From contig NZ_CP167068.1 in assembly GCF_051055405.1 (NCBI RefSeq), positions 1,736,001 to 1,800,000 of the forward strand: 64,000 nt of DNA. Reading direction: 5' to 3'. Each line of letters opens with the position of its first letter. Position 1 is the stretch's first letter. Positions 24,886-33,174 of the stretch are shown here, piece by piece. The notes beneath the pieces were generated by a model. That model saw nothing but the letters and a program-made list of their open reading frames with translations, did no database searches and was not told the origin of the DNA. The stretch is from Pseudolachnospira sp051055405 (GTDB lineage Bacteria > Bacillota > Clostridia > Lachnospirales > Lachnospiraceae). The position numbers and the translations under genes were made by a program.

Positions 24886-24915
24886 ATCATATAATATGAT
24901 ACCGGCTTCTGTCAA
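24886..24915 (-). promoter_or_regulatory. promoter of UxaA-type unit
   Basis: Minus strand TTGACA (24910-24915), 18-base spacer, TATGAT (24886-24891). Same CTTGACAG context at the -35 as the other two promoters of the locus. Confidence 0.6.
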
Positions 24916-24998
24916 GTCATTTTCCCAATTATCTTACGTAATATTTTAATTGCCAAACGACTTCTGCTTTCAATAAGGTTCAGGTGTCAAAAAATAAA

Positions 24999-25045
24999 GA
25001 GAAGGACAAAAGACAGTGGACGTTCCACTCTTCTTAGCCCTTCTC
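24999..25045 (-). terminator. terminator after YjbR gene
   Basis: Outer GAGAAGG/CCTTCTC and inner AGTGGA/TCCACT helices with a T-rich tail on the minus strand (complement of 24988-24998). Confidence 0.8.
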
Positions 25046-25087
25046 CGTGGTTGTTCTTTTTGAAAACAGGAACCGGAATGCTCTCCA

Positions 25088-25441
25088 TTATATATTTCTC
25101 GTTTTCATTGTCCTTCCCATCACCAACTCATAGCTCTCCCGAATCATCCTCTTCACGTCTTCTTCCGGGATACTCCCATTCAGGATCAGTGAATTCCAGT
25201 GCTTCTTATTCATATGATAGGCGGGAACCACAGCCTCAAAAGCCTCCCGCCAAAATAAAATCCACTCCGGGCTGCACTTTACATTCACCCAGATGTTTCC
25301 CTCCCGCTCAAAGATCAAAGCAAAACTTTTCCGGCTGCTCCGGCACCGCATAACCGTCCAGTTGGCGTCATGGAACGGATAATCTTCATAAGCCCCAGGA
25401 AGGCTTTGGCAATAGGCAATCACTTCTTTTCGTTCCGTCAT
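25088..25441 (-). CDS. MmcQ/YjbR-family protein
   Basis: 117 residues of the MmcQ/YjbR fold (CyaY-like DNA-binding group of unclear function). Typical segments are EDYPFHDANWTVMRC near residue 20, IWVNVKCSPEW about 50 and HMNKKHWNSLIL about 77. ATG overlaps the stop of the upstream membrane protein by four bases, so it belongs to the MoxR/DUF58 operon. A terminator follows directly. Confidence 0.85.
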   Translation of the reverse strand: MTERKEVIAYCQSLPGAYEDYPFHDANWTVMRCRSSRKSFALIFEREGNIWVNVKCSPEWILFWREAFEAVVPAYHMNKKHWNSLILNGSIPEEDVKRMIRESYELVMGRTMKTRNI

Positions 25442-26727
25442 TTTTTTAATCCTTTCAACGCCTTACGGCAAGCAGAAATCATCGTTGGCTCCAAGGTTGG
25501 TTCTTTCGCCCCATAAAACGTTTTCTCCAATGCGTCGGCAGCTTCCCTAAGGCACCAAAAAGAGGAATCCGCTCCGGATGCCGCCAGTCTACGTAAATAA
25601 GCCGGCCCGCTCTCCGATTCTGCCCTGCCAATCCCCGCCTTCTTTCCCTGATGCTCCGCCAAAACGAGAATTCCCGCAGGCGTCCTCTTGTGTCCCAGAT
25701 ACTGACACCAAAAGTACAGTTCTCTCCATTTGCGCCGGAACCAGCCCCATGGACGTTTTTTGATCCGTTCTCGTCCGGTCTGGCTTCCTGCCCCTTCTTT
25801 TGAAAAACCAGTCAGCCGCTTTCCTCTCAACTGACGCATCAACCAGACCAATGCCGCCGCGATCCAAAGAGCCGCCATGATCCCTAGCAGCATTCCGCTG
25901 CCGCTATCTACTGCCTCCGCCGCTTCCATAGCCGCTCCTGTCTCCGGCTCCGGCAGGAATATCTCGCCATCGGAAGAAGGAAAAAGCGAAGCAAGCCAAA
26001 GGAGAAAATTTTGTACGCCCCGCCCGATGAAGCAAAGAACCGCCCAAATTCCATCTACCGCAAGCGTTACGCAAAAAACAATGCCAGAAGAAATCGCAGA
26101 CAGATGGGTTCCAGCAAAAAATGCCACAGCAACCGCAACCGCCAAGATCGCCCCAAGAACCATCCATCCTTGCCCCTTTTTCCCTTCCAGGCGTTCGATA
26201 CCAGGGGTACGGATCCGGGAAGATATCAGAGCCAGCAAAAGCCCTCCCGCGGATAATCCGCCAAAGGTCAGCAGACCTTCGATTCCCTTCAAACTCCCCA
26301 CTCGGTTTAAGACCATCAAAATCGCCAGGCACGCCACCAAACCGTCCAGATACAGAACCAGCTGATTTTGCCTTGGCTCGCTCATCGGCATGGATGCACT
26401 GTGAATAAAAGATCCTGCCAGCAGTCCGCCCAATAAAATTCTGGAGCCAAAGGATTCCTGCCCCAGGCTTAAAAGATTTTGCCCTGCAAAAATAAAGAGC
26501 ACCGTCAAAATCCCATCCACCGCAAGAGCTAAATTCACCGGCGCTTTTTTTACGGTAAAAATCCGATTTAGAATCCATCCCGCCGCCAAAACCATCCACC
26601 AGGGAAATAAGTAGAGACGCATTTCATCGGTTTGCCGTAGAGTATAAATCGCCAGCACGCTTCCCATCAGCACCACATCCGCCAAGAGCATGGCCAGCTG
26701 AATTCCCATCTTTTGTTTCTGGCTCAT
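25438..26727 (-). CDS. polytopic membrane protein with DUF4129-like C-terminus
   Basis: About 429 residues. Hydrophobic segments fill residues 5-170 and two more lie near 190-235; a last transmembrane segment at about 285-305 (GMLLGIMAALWIAAALVWL) precedes a cytoplasmic basic tail ending in a helical region like the DUF4129 domain that accompanies transglutaminase/MoxR operons. The ATG at 26727 overlaps the DUF58 stop as ATGA; the frame upstream of it is not used. Its place downstream of MoxR and DUF58 suggests a membrane partner of that assembly; I do not recognise a catalytic domain. Confidence 0.7.
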   Translation of the reverse strand: MSQKQKMGIQLAMLLADVVLMGSVLAIYTLRQTDEMRLYLFPWWMVLAAGWILNRIFTVKKAPVNLALAVDGILTVLFIFAGQNLLSLGQESFGSRILLGGLLAGSFIHSASMPMSEPRQNQLVLYLDGLVACLAILMVLNRVGSLKGIEGLLTFGGLSAGGLLLALISSRIRTPGIERLEGKKGQGWMVLGAILAVAVAVAFFAGTHLSAISSGIVFCVTLAVDGIWAVLCFIGRGVQNFLLWLASLFPSSDGEIFLPEPETGAAMEAAEAVDSGSGMLLGIMAALWIAAALVWLMRQLRGKRLTGFSKEGAGSQTGRERIKKRPWGWFRRKWRELYFWCQYLGHKRTPAGILVLAEHQGKKAGIGRAESESGPAYLRRLAASGADSSFWCLREAADALEKTFYGAKEPTLEPTMISACRKALKGLKK

Positions 26728-27950
26728 CCTCTTTCCCTCCACAATTCCTGCGCTTCCCAAAGGGAATAATCGCCGCCTTGCCGTTCCCCTTCTTTTGATT
26801 TCACCAGCAGCCGAATATGGCTATCCTCCACTTTTTCCAAAACAGCGCGGCAGCGAAGCGCGCCGGGACTTTCCGTCACCACATATAATTTTCCAAACCG
26901 ATGCTCCGCGGCCAAAACCGCCTCTTCCGCAAGAAAGCTCCGCTCCCCCGCGTACTCCAAAAAGGCAAGCCTTGTCAAAAGCTCCGGAACCATGCCGTCC
27001 AGGGATTCCGGAAAGAATACCTGTCCTTCCTGTGTTCCAATCGTCGGTAGTACCAGGCTGCAAAATACTTGACGCTCCGCCAGTGAGGCGATGCAGGAAG
27101 CCGTCAGGCTCAGCATATCCTCCATCTCCTCCTCGTGAAATTCCTGTAAAACCTCTTTTTTCTCTCCGTCCTCTTCTATGGTTTCTCTCTTGGTAAAGGA
27201 ATCCAGATCCAGCAAAAAGCAGGCATTCCTGGGTTGAACGGTCTCATAAACATTGACCACCAATTCCGACTGCCGGGCCAGAATCCTCCAATTGATTCTC
27301 TTTCCCGCATCTCCCGGCTGATACCCACGACTGCTCTTCAATAAAGTAACATCCTCCTGATGCCCCCAGCTTCCTTTTTGCAGCTCGGAATATTCTTCTA
27401 AAAACCTGGAAACATCCACCGGCTTCACGCGGGGATAAATCACAAAAGAAAAGCTGGATGAAAAAGAGTTCTTTTGATGTTCTACAGAAAGGCCGAACCC
27501 ATCCCCGGAGGTCAGCTCTGCTTCTGATAAAAAGTAAACGCCCCGCCTATTTGCCCGCATTCGGCTTTCCCACCGCAGCATTTGATGCGGCATCAGCCAG
27601 GTGAATTTTCTGCAAAAACCGCCTTCCAAATCCACACAGTTTCGCCGGGGCTCTGGAAGCTCTAAATCCAACCAGATCACAGGAAGCCATTTCTCGTTCT
27701 CCACAACCAACGTAAAAGGAATCTCTTCCCCCGGAAAGCTGCTGGCACTTTTTCCCTCCAGAGAAAGTTTCAAATGCCGGAGAGAGCTTTTCCCCCAAAT
27801 CAGTGAAACCGCGGCCAAAAGAAATACCAATAACAAAAACGCGGGAAGCACTCCCATCTCATAGTAGCTGGTAATCACCACCAGCGCCAGCAGAAAGAAA
27901 AGAGCGCCGCGGCTGACAAAATTACTCCCGAATTCCTTTTGCTTTTCCAT
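26724..27950 (-). CDS. DUF58-domain protein
   Basis: About 408 residues. Two N-terminal transmembrane segments (about 15-55) are followed by a beta-rich region and the DUF58 core YQPGDAGKRINWRILARQSELVVNVYE around 215-240, then a von Willebrand-A-like fold with LLDLDSF. DUF58 proteins work with MoxR ATPases in envelope or stress-related maturation. I take the ATG at 27950 rather than the TTG one codon earlier. It overlaps the MoxR gene by 29 bases. Confidence 0.9.
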   Translation of the reverse strand: MEKQKEFGSNFVSRGALFFLLALVVITSYYEMGVLPAFLLLVFLLAAVSLIWGKSSLRHLKLSLEGKSASSFPGEEIPFTLVVENEKWLPVIWLDLELPEPRRNCVDLEGGFCRKFTWLMPHQMLRWESRMRANRRGVYFLSEAELTSGDGFGLSVEHQKNSFSSSFSFVIYPRVKPVDVSRFLEEYSELQKGSWGHQEDVTLLKSSRGYQPGDAGKRINWRILARQSELVVNVYETVQPRNACFLLDLDSFTKRETIEEDGEKKEVLQEFHEEEMEDMLSLTASCIASLAERQVFCSLVLPTIGTQEGQVFFPESLDGMVPELLTRLAFLEYAGERSFLAEEAVLAAEHRFGKLYVVTESPGALRCRAVLEKVEDSHIRLLVKSKEGERQGGDYSLWEAQELWRERG

Positions 27951-28899
27951 CAAACCACGCTTCTTTCGCAGGCGGGACCGGCGTATCCCGGATCATTTCT
28001 CTCAACAGTTCCTCCGGCGACCTGCCGCTGTAGCGCGCGTCTCCGGTCAGCACGACTCGGTGGGATAACACCGGCACGATCAACTTTTGCACATCCTCCG
28101 GCGTCACATAGTCCCTGCCGGCCATGGCCGCACAGGTTTTGCTTCCCTGAAACAAAGAACGGGAAGCCCGGGGGCTTGCACCGGTTTTTAGCATACTGTG
28201 CTCTCTCGTCCGGTGTACCAACTCTACGATATACCCTTTCATCTCCTCGCTCAAATAAATCTCTCGGATTTCCCCTCGAATTTCCTGCAGCAAACCCGGA
28301 GAGGCCGCTGCTTCCACCTTTTGATAAGGGGTCTCGTCCCCCAATTCAGAAAGCATCTGCACCTCTTCCTCCCGGCTAGGATACCCCATAGACAGCTTCA
28401 TAAAAAACCGATCCATCTGCGCTGCCGGAAGAGGAAACGTGCTCTCTTTCTCTACCGGATTCTGGGTAGCCATCACGAAGAATGGGTCCGGCTGCGGATA
28501 GGTTTCTCCATCGATGGTGATCTGGCGCTCTTCCATGGCTTCCAGCAGCGCCGACTGGGTTCGAGGGATCGCCCGGTTGATCTCATCGGCCAGCAAAAGA
28601 TTCGTGCGAATCGGTCCTACCTTTCGTTCAAAATCTCCCGTTTTCTGGTTAAACACCGTCATACCCAGAACGTCCGACGGCAATAAATCCGGGGTAAACT
28701 GAATCCGCTTATACTCGCAGCCAAGGGCCAACGCCAGGGTCCGTACCAAGGTAGTCTTCCCGCTTCCCGGAAGATCATCTAACAGTACATGACCGCCGGA
28801 TAATACGGCGGTTATCACCAAATCTACAATATCCCTTTTTCCTACGATAATTTTCCCAATCTCCCTGCTAAGCGCACGGGCGCACTCTGCTGTTTTCAT
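27922..28899 (-). CDS. MoxR-family AAA+ ATPase
   Basis: 325 residues. Walker A is LPGSGKTT (43-50), Walker B LLLADEINRA about 100-109, sensor region MATQNPVEKESTFPLPAAQMDRF about 140-165, all typical of MoxR. MoxR ATPases act as chaperones for DUF58/VWA proteins. AGGAG precedes the ATG. Second gene of a five-gene operon that starts with a small membrane protein. Confidence 0.93.
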   Translation of the reverse strand: MKTAECARALSREIGKIIVGKRDIVDLVITAVLSGGHVLLDDLPGSGKTTLVRTLALALGCEYKRIQFTPDLLPSDVLGMTVFNQKTGDFERKVGPIRTNLLLADEINRAIPRTQSALLEAMEERQITIDGETYPQPDPFFVMATQNPVEKESTFPLPAAQMDRFFMKLSMGYPSREEEVQMLSELGDETPYQKVEAAASPGLLQEIRGEIREIYLSEEMKGYIVELVHRTREHSMLKTGASPRASRSLFQGSKTCAAMAGRDYVTPEDVQKLIVPVLSHRVVLTGDARYSGRSPEELLREMIRDTPVPPAKEAWFDGKAKGIRE

Positions 28900-28977
28900 T
28901 CTTTTTACTCCTGTTTTCTTCCGGTAACTGCGATTCTTTTTCTATGATTAAAATCAATAAATTGCCGCCCTTTTCAT

Positions 28978-29328
28978 TCAGAGCAACCAATTTTGCGCCG
29001 CCTCCAAAAGCTCACGTCCCTCCCGGAGTTCCTCAAAAGATATCTTCCAGCCGATACAGACGACCAGAGCATAGCAGACAAATAAAAGAAAAACTCCAAG
29101 AGCCAGCCCAAAAGGGATTCTTTGCGACTTATGATACAACCACGTTAGAAAAAACAGCAGCACGCTGCCAAAAAGCACAACCCAAAGTCCCAATGAAAAG
29201 AAATCCCGGACATAAATCTGATTGTCCCTCGCCACGCCGCTGGTCATCAAAAGCTTCCATCCTGCCACAAAAAAGATCAAGGATGCTAAAATTCCACAGA
29301 CCGATAATCTCGTTTTTTTCTTTTCCAA
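28978..29328 (-). CDS. small membrane protein of unknown function
   Basis: 116 residues with three predicted membrane segments (about 9-29, 44-65, 72-93) and a short acidic C-terminus. No family recognised. The start is TTG at 29328, supported by AGGAGG eight bases upstream. It is the first gene after the promoter at 29374-29402 and lies 78 bases before moxR, so it probably belongs to the MoxR/DUF58 operon. Confidence 0.65.
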   Translation of the reverse strand: MEKKKTRLSVCGILASLIFFVAGWKLLMTSGVARDNQIYVRDFFSLGLWVVLFGSVLLFFLTWLYHKSQRIPFGLALGVFLLFVCYALVVCIGWKISFEELREGRELLEAAQNWLL

Positions 29329-29373
29329 TGTATCTTCCTCCTTAGATACCTCCCGGTTTACAATGTCTCTTTC

Positions 29374-29402
29374 TATTTATCATTTAATTTCACCACTGTC
29401 AA
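29374..29402 (-). promoter_or_regulatory. promoter of MoxR operon
   Basis: Minus strand TTGACA (29397-29402), 17-base spacer, TAAATA (29374-29379). Confidence 0.6.
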
Positions 29403-29456
29403 GCAACAATCTGTAAATGTTTTATATCTGCGTTCCGAAAAAGCTGCCTTCCATCA

Positions 29457-29489
29457 GAAAAAGGACATAGCAAATTTCTGCTTGTCCTT
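29457..29489 (-). terminator. terminator after OxlT-like gene
   Basis: AAGGACA (29461-29467) pairs with TGTCCTT (29483-29489), minus-strand T-run follows. Confidence 0.65.
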
Positions 29490-29539
29490 CTTCTATCTTT
29501 CTTTTTATTTTTCTTGCTCCATTCCAAAGAACGTTGGGC

Positions 29540-30790
29540 CTATCCCTCTTTCTTCGCCAACGCCTTATAGACCTGCGCCAGCAAAATCCCGATGATTGCC
29601 AGCACCATGCTGACAAGAAAGGCCGGCCGGTAGCTGCCAGAATTTTGATACATCAGATTCATACTCATCGGACCAAATAAACCTGCCAGGGCAAACCCGA
29701 TAAACATAATTCCATAATTGACACTGTTATTCTTCTGGCCGAAGCGATCGGCAGTAAATCCCGGATAAATTCCCATCAACGAGCCAAAACAGAAACCAAC
29801 AAAAGAAATGCCTCCGTAAAATACTACTACGTTTCCATTGCTGATAAGAAGCATCAAAAGACCGGCAACCGCAATCAAAAAAGCAATCTCCAACGTACGA
29901 ATCCGGCCAATCCGGTCGGAAAGCCAACCGGAAACCACGCGCCCCGCCACATTAAATAGAGCCAAAACAGAAACCACAATGGCGGCGGCCTCCGCAGACA
30001 TGCCTACCATCTGCTGGGCCATATTAGATGCCTGGGAAATCAGCATCAGGCCAGAGAAGGCTCCACAGACTAAAATCGCCAACATCACATAAAAGACCGG
30101 CGTCCGAAGCATACCGTTCCAATTTTTTTCCCGTGAAGGGCTTCCTTTCTGAACTGCAGGTGGATTCCAACCTATCGGTACAAAATTGGAAGGGCAGGGA
30201 ACAATAAAAAAGCTGCCCACACAAAGCACCAGCACAAAAACCGCACCCAAAATCTTAAAAGCTGCCGTCACACCAAGACTTTGAATCAGGCGATTTGCAA
30301 TCGGAGGCACTAAAACGGAACTCAAGCCATAGGTAGCTGTCATAATCCCACCGATCATCCCACGCCGGTCCGGAAACAGCTTTACCGCATTGCTGACCGA
30401 ACAGCCATAAATCATTCCCATGGCAAGGCCGCTGCAAATACCAAACCCCGCTGTCAGCATAGCGGTATTGACGGCAAATCCGGACAGCAAAAATCCTCCG
30501 CCGAATAAAAATCCGCCTAAAAAAAGCACCCATTTCGGGCCCAATTTATCATTGATAAAGCCGCCCGAAATCATCGTGATCGGACCGACAGAATTTGCCA
30601 CAGTAAACACAATCGCCAGGCTTCCTGCCGTAAGGCTTAGCCCGTTTCTTTGATTTAAAAACTCCGCCATCGGAGAGGAAAAAACGCTCCAGGTATAAAG
30701 AGAACCTGCGCAGATATTCATCAGCCCGCTGATTACCACCATGAGCCAGCGTTTTTTTGTCAGTTCCTCCGCGGTCATTTCCTTTTTCAT
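29540..30790 (-). CDS. MFS transporter, oxalate/formate antiporter (OxlT) family
   Basis: 416 residues, 12 hydrophobic segments. N-terminal NICAGSLYTWSVFSSPM, GGFINDKLGPKWVLF (loop 2-3 motif with D and R/K), GYGCS-like MIYGCSVSNAVKLFPDRRGM and the mid GRVVSGWLSDRIGR repeat of the loop motif are typical of OxlT-like carriers of monocarboxylates or dicarboxylates. Substrate unknown. AGAGGAAA in front of the ATG. It follows the flavin reductase gene across a strong terminator. Confidence 0.85.
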   Translation of the reverse strand: MKKEMTAEELTKKRWLMVVISGLMNICAGSLYTWSVFSSPMAEFLNQRNGLSLTAGSLAIVFTVANSVGPITMISGGFINDKLGPKWVLFLGGFLFGGGFLLSGFAVNTAMLTAGFGICSGLAMGMIYGCSVSNAVKLFPDRRGMIGGIMTATYGLSSVLVPPIANRLIQSLGVTAAFKILGAVFVLVLCVGSFFIVPCPSNFVPIGWNPPAVQKGSPSREKNWNGMLRTPVFYVMLAILVCGAFSGLMLISQASNMAQQMVGMSAEAAAIVVSVLALFNVAGRVVSGWLSDRIGRIRTLEIAFLIAVAGLLMLLISNGNVVVFYGGISFVGFCFGSLMGIYPGFTADRFGQKNNSVNYGIMFIGFALAGLFGPMSMNLMYQNSGSYRPAFLVSMVLAIIGILLAQVYKALAKKEG

Positions 30791-30817
30791 CTTCTATTTC
30801 CTCTTCTTTCCAGCGCA

Positions 30818-30869
30818 AGGAAAAGCGGCCAAATGCTGTCCTCCCAACGGTATTTGGCCGCGCTTTCCT
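30818..30869 (-). terminator. terminator after flavin-FeS reductase gene
   Basis: GCGGCCAAAT (30825-30834) with ATTTGGCCGC (30852-30861), extended by GGAAA/TTTCC; minus-strand TTTTCCTT follows. Confidence 0.8.
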
Positions 30870-30891
30870 GCTTTATCTCAACACTCTTTCT

Positions 30892-32883
30892 TTAGATATG
30901 GTTTGCCACCTCAAAGGCATCCCAGATGGCATACATAATGTTCGCCACCTTCTTGGCGTCTCCCAGCTGATAAATCTCCGGAACCTCAAATTCCAGTTCC
31001 TGATACAAGGAGTTATTCTCCCGGTATCCCACGGAAAGAATCACGCCGTCGCAGGGAATCTTCTTTTCTTCTCCTTCCACAGTCGCGGATAGGAATCCAT
31101 CTTTGTACCCAGTGACTCTAGCGCCAGCCACCACTTCGATTCCATGGAACGGAATCAAACGCTCCAACATCTCGCTGTTCGCATGGCAAAGCGGTCCGTT
31201 CAGCGCCAGGATCTTCGGCAGAGCCTCCACGATCGTTACCTTTTTCCCCTGCTGCGCCAGCCACAAAGCAGTCTCACATCCCACCAGGCCGCCGCCGACC
31301 ACAACCATCGTATCGCCTGCCTGCTTGGCGCCAGTGAGCACATCCGCCGCGGAATAAACCTTGTCGTCGTCGCCCAGCGGGAACATCTTCGGCGTGGAAC
31401 CGGTCGCACAGATGACAGCGTCAAAGCCTCCGGCCAGAACCATCTCTTTTGTCACCTTTGTGTTATAGTGAACCGGAACCTCCAAAAGCTCTAACTGGCG
31501 TTTGAACCAATTGGCCAGAGCAATGTCATCCTCTTTGAAATCCGGCGCGCCGCCTGGAATCAGGTTTCCGCCCAGATGATCCGTCGCCTCAAATACCTCC
31601 GGCTTATGGCCGCGGGTTGCCAACACGCGGGCCGCCTCACAGCCAGCCACGCCTCCGCCAACGACCATCACTTTTTTCGCTTTTACAACCGGGGTATACG
31701 CCATAAAACGCTCTCTTGCCGCCTGGGGATTCACCGCGCAGTTGATCATGGAATATTCCTGAATACGTCCCATGCAGCCTTCCTGACAGGAAATGCAGGG
31801 GCGGATCTCATCCACGCGGCCAGCGCGCAATTTATTGCAGTAATCCGGGTCTGCCAACAGAGGGCGGCCCATGCTGATCATATCGCAGGTTCCATTCTCG
31901 ATCGCTTCCAGCGCCATATCCGGGTCATCCATACGACCGGCACAGATCACAGGAACATCCACATTTTCCTTCATCAATTTACAGTAAGGACGGTACAGCC
32001 CTTTCTCCTGGTACATCGGCGGATGACTCCACCACCAGGCGTCATAACTTCCCACATCCGTATCCAACGCATCATACCCGTAGGAAACCAACAATTTCGC
32101 GGCTGCTACGCCTTCTTCCAGATCACGGCCCTTCTCTTCAAATTCCTCGCCCGGCAGACCGCCGACCCGAAGTTCCTTGATAAAGCTCTTCGGGCTGTAA
32201 CGCAAGGTTACAACAAAGTCCTTGCCGCAGCGGGCTTTGATCTCTTCCACAATCTCCTTGGCAAAACGGAGGCGATTTTCCAAGCTTCCGCCGTATTCGT
32301 CGGTTCTCTGGTTAAACAGGGCAATCGCAAACTGGTCGATCAGATAGCCCTCATGTACCGCGTGAATCTGCACGCCGTCAAAGCCAGCGCGTTTTGCATT
32401 GTACGCGCCTTCGCCAAATTTCTTTACGATAGACCGGATCTCTTCTACCGTCAAGGCACGGCAGGTTTTGTCCAGCCAGCGGTGCTGAATCGGGGACGGA
32501 GCTACCGGAGGGAATTCACCCAGGTTGGTAGGAATCGTCACACGGCCAAAACCACCGGACATCTGCAAGAATACCTTTGCATTGTAAGCATGGATTCTTT
32601 CGGTCATCTCACGGGCAGTCCGGACAAAATGAACCGGATTGTGAGTGGAACAAGGACAGTTGGGCATACCGTGTTCCTCAATCTCATTTTCTACAAAAGT
32701 CACGCCGGTAATAATCAAGCCAGTGCCGCCCTTGGCGCGCTCCGTATAATAATCGATGCCGCGCTGATTAAATCCGCCGTCTGCATCCGCCAGGCCCAGC
32801 GGACCCATCGGCGCCATCGCAAACCGGTTTTTAATCGTCACATTCCCGATTTTTACCGGAGAAAACAATTTTGCGTACTTCAT
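30892..32883 (-). CDS. NADH:flavin oxidoreductase with [4Fe-4S] and FAD domains (BaiCD/FadH-like)
   Basis: Reductase or dehydrogenase of the 2,4-dienoyl-CoA reductase type, 663 residues. FMN TIM barrel 1-350 with QIHAVHEGYLIDQF (172-185); four cluster cysteines C363, C366, C370, C382 in RPCISCQEGC and INCAVNP; FAD-binding VMVVGGGVAGCEAARV (405-420); second dinucleotide fold VVVGGGLVGCETALWL about 520-535. The ATG at 32883 follows AGGAGG by six bases. Segments resemble BaiCD/BaiH of bile-acid 7-dehydroxylation and enoate reductases, so an alpha,beta-unsaturated carbonyl or CoA ester is a likely substrate class. Single-gene unit with its own strong promoter, terminator and strong codon bias. 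Confidence 0.88.
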   Translation of the reverse strand: MKYAKLFSPVKIGNVTIKNRFAMAPMGPLGLADADGGFNQRGIDYYTERAKGGTGLIITGVTFVENEIEEHGMPNCPCSTHNPVHFVRTAREMTERIHAYNAKVFLQMSGGFGRVTIPTNLGEFPPVAPSPIQHRWLDKTCRALTVEEIRSIVKKFGEGAYNAKRAGFDGVQIHAVHEGYLIDQFAIALFNQRTDEYGGSLENRLRFAKEIVEEIKARCGKDFVVTLRYSPKSFIKELRVGGLPGEEFEEKGRDLEEGVAAAKLLVSYGYDALDTDVGSYDAWWWSHPPMYQEKGLYRPYCKLMKENVDVPVICAGRMDDPDMALEAIENGTCDMISMGRPLLADPDYCNKLRAGRVDEIRPCISCQEGCMGRIQEYSMINCAVNPQAARERFMAYTPVVKAKKVMVVGGGVAGCEAARVLATRGHKPEVFEATDHLGGNLIPGGAPDFKEDDIALANWFKRQLELLEVPVHYNTKVTKEMVLAGGFDAVICATGSTPKMFPLGDDDKVYSAADVLTGAKQAGDTMVVVGGGLVGCETALWLAQQGKKVTIVEALPKILALNGPLCHANSEMLERLIPFHGIEVVAGARVTGYKDGFLSATVEGEEKKIPCDGVILSVGYRENNSLYQELEFEVPEIYQLGDAKKVANIMYAIWDAFEVANHI

Positions 32884-32921
32884 ATGCTGCCTCCTTCGCA
32901 TGGATGAATTCTGATGGTTCC

Positions 32922-32950
32922 ACTATATCACTACAATTCAAACATGTCAA
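32922..32950 (-). promoter_or_regulatory. strong promoter of flavin-FeS reductase gene
   Basis: Minus strand TTGACA (32945-32950), 17-base spacer, TATAGT (32922-32927). Confidence 0.75.
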
Positions 32951-32952
32951 TA

Positions 32953-32974
32953 TTTACATATATAAAAATGTAAA
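32953..32974. promoter_or_regulatory. inverted repeat upstream of -35, activator-like site
   Basis: TTTACA-N10-TGTAAA, embedded in an AT-rich stretch directly upstream of the reductase -35 box. Position suggests an activator or regulator site. Confidence 0.45.
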
Positions 32975-33060
32975 ACGCACCATACCTTTGCTCCCATATT
33001 GTCTACATCACTTCTCCCAATCGTATCGTCAATATCTTAATAGGAGAATTATTCCAACGG

Positions 33061-33100
33061 AAAAAGGAGGAATCCGTCTAATTGACTTTATTCCTCCTTC
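33061..33100 (-). terminator. terminator after amidase gene
   Basis: AAGGAGGAAT and ATTCCTCCTT arms with an 18-base loop; minus-strand T-run of five. The stem contains an AGGAGG-like sequence by chance. Confidence 0.8.
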
Positions 33101-33174
33101 TCTGGATACATTTTCTAGTAGGATTATTATTTTTTGTTCTTGCAAAGGAACTTTTCCAGTTCCCTTTTCTACCG

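Noticed and set aside
31576..32907. 443-codon open frame on the plus strand
   Set aside because: Antisense to the flavin-FeS reductase in the aligned register; the sense protein has all cofactor motifs.
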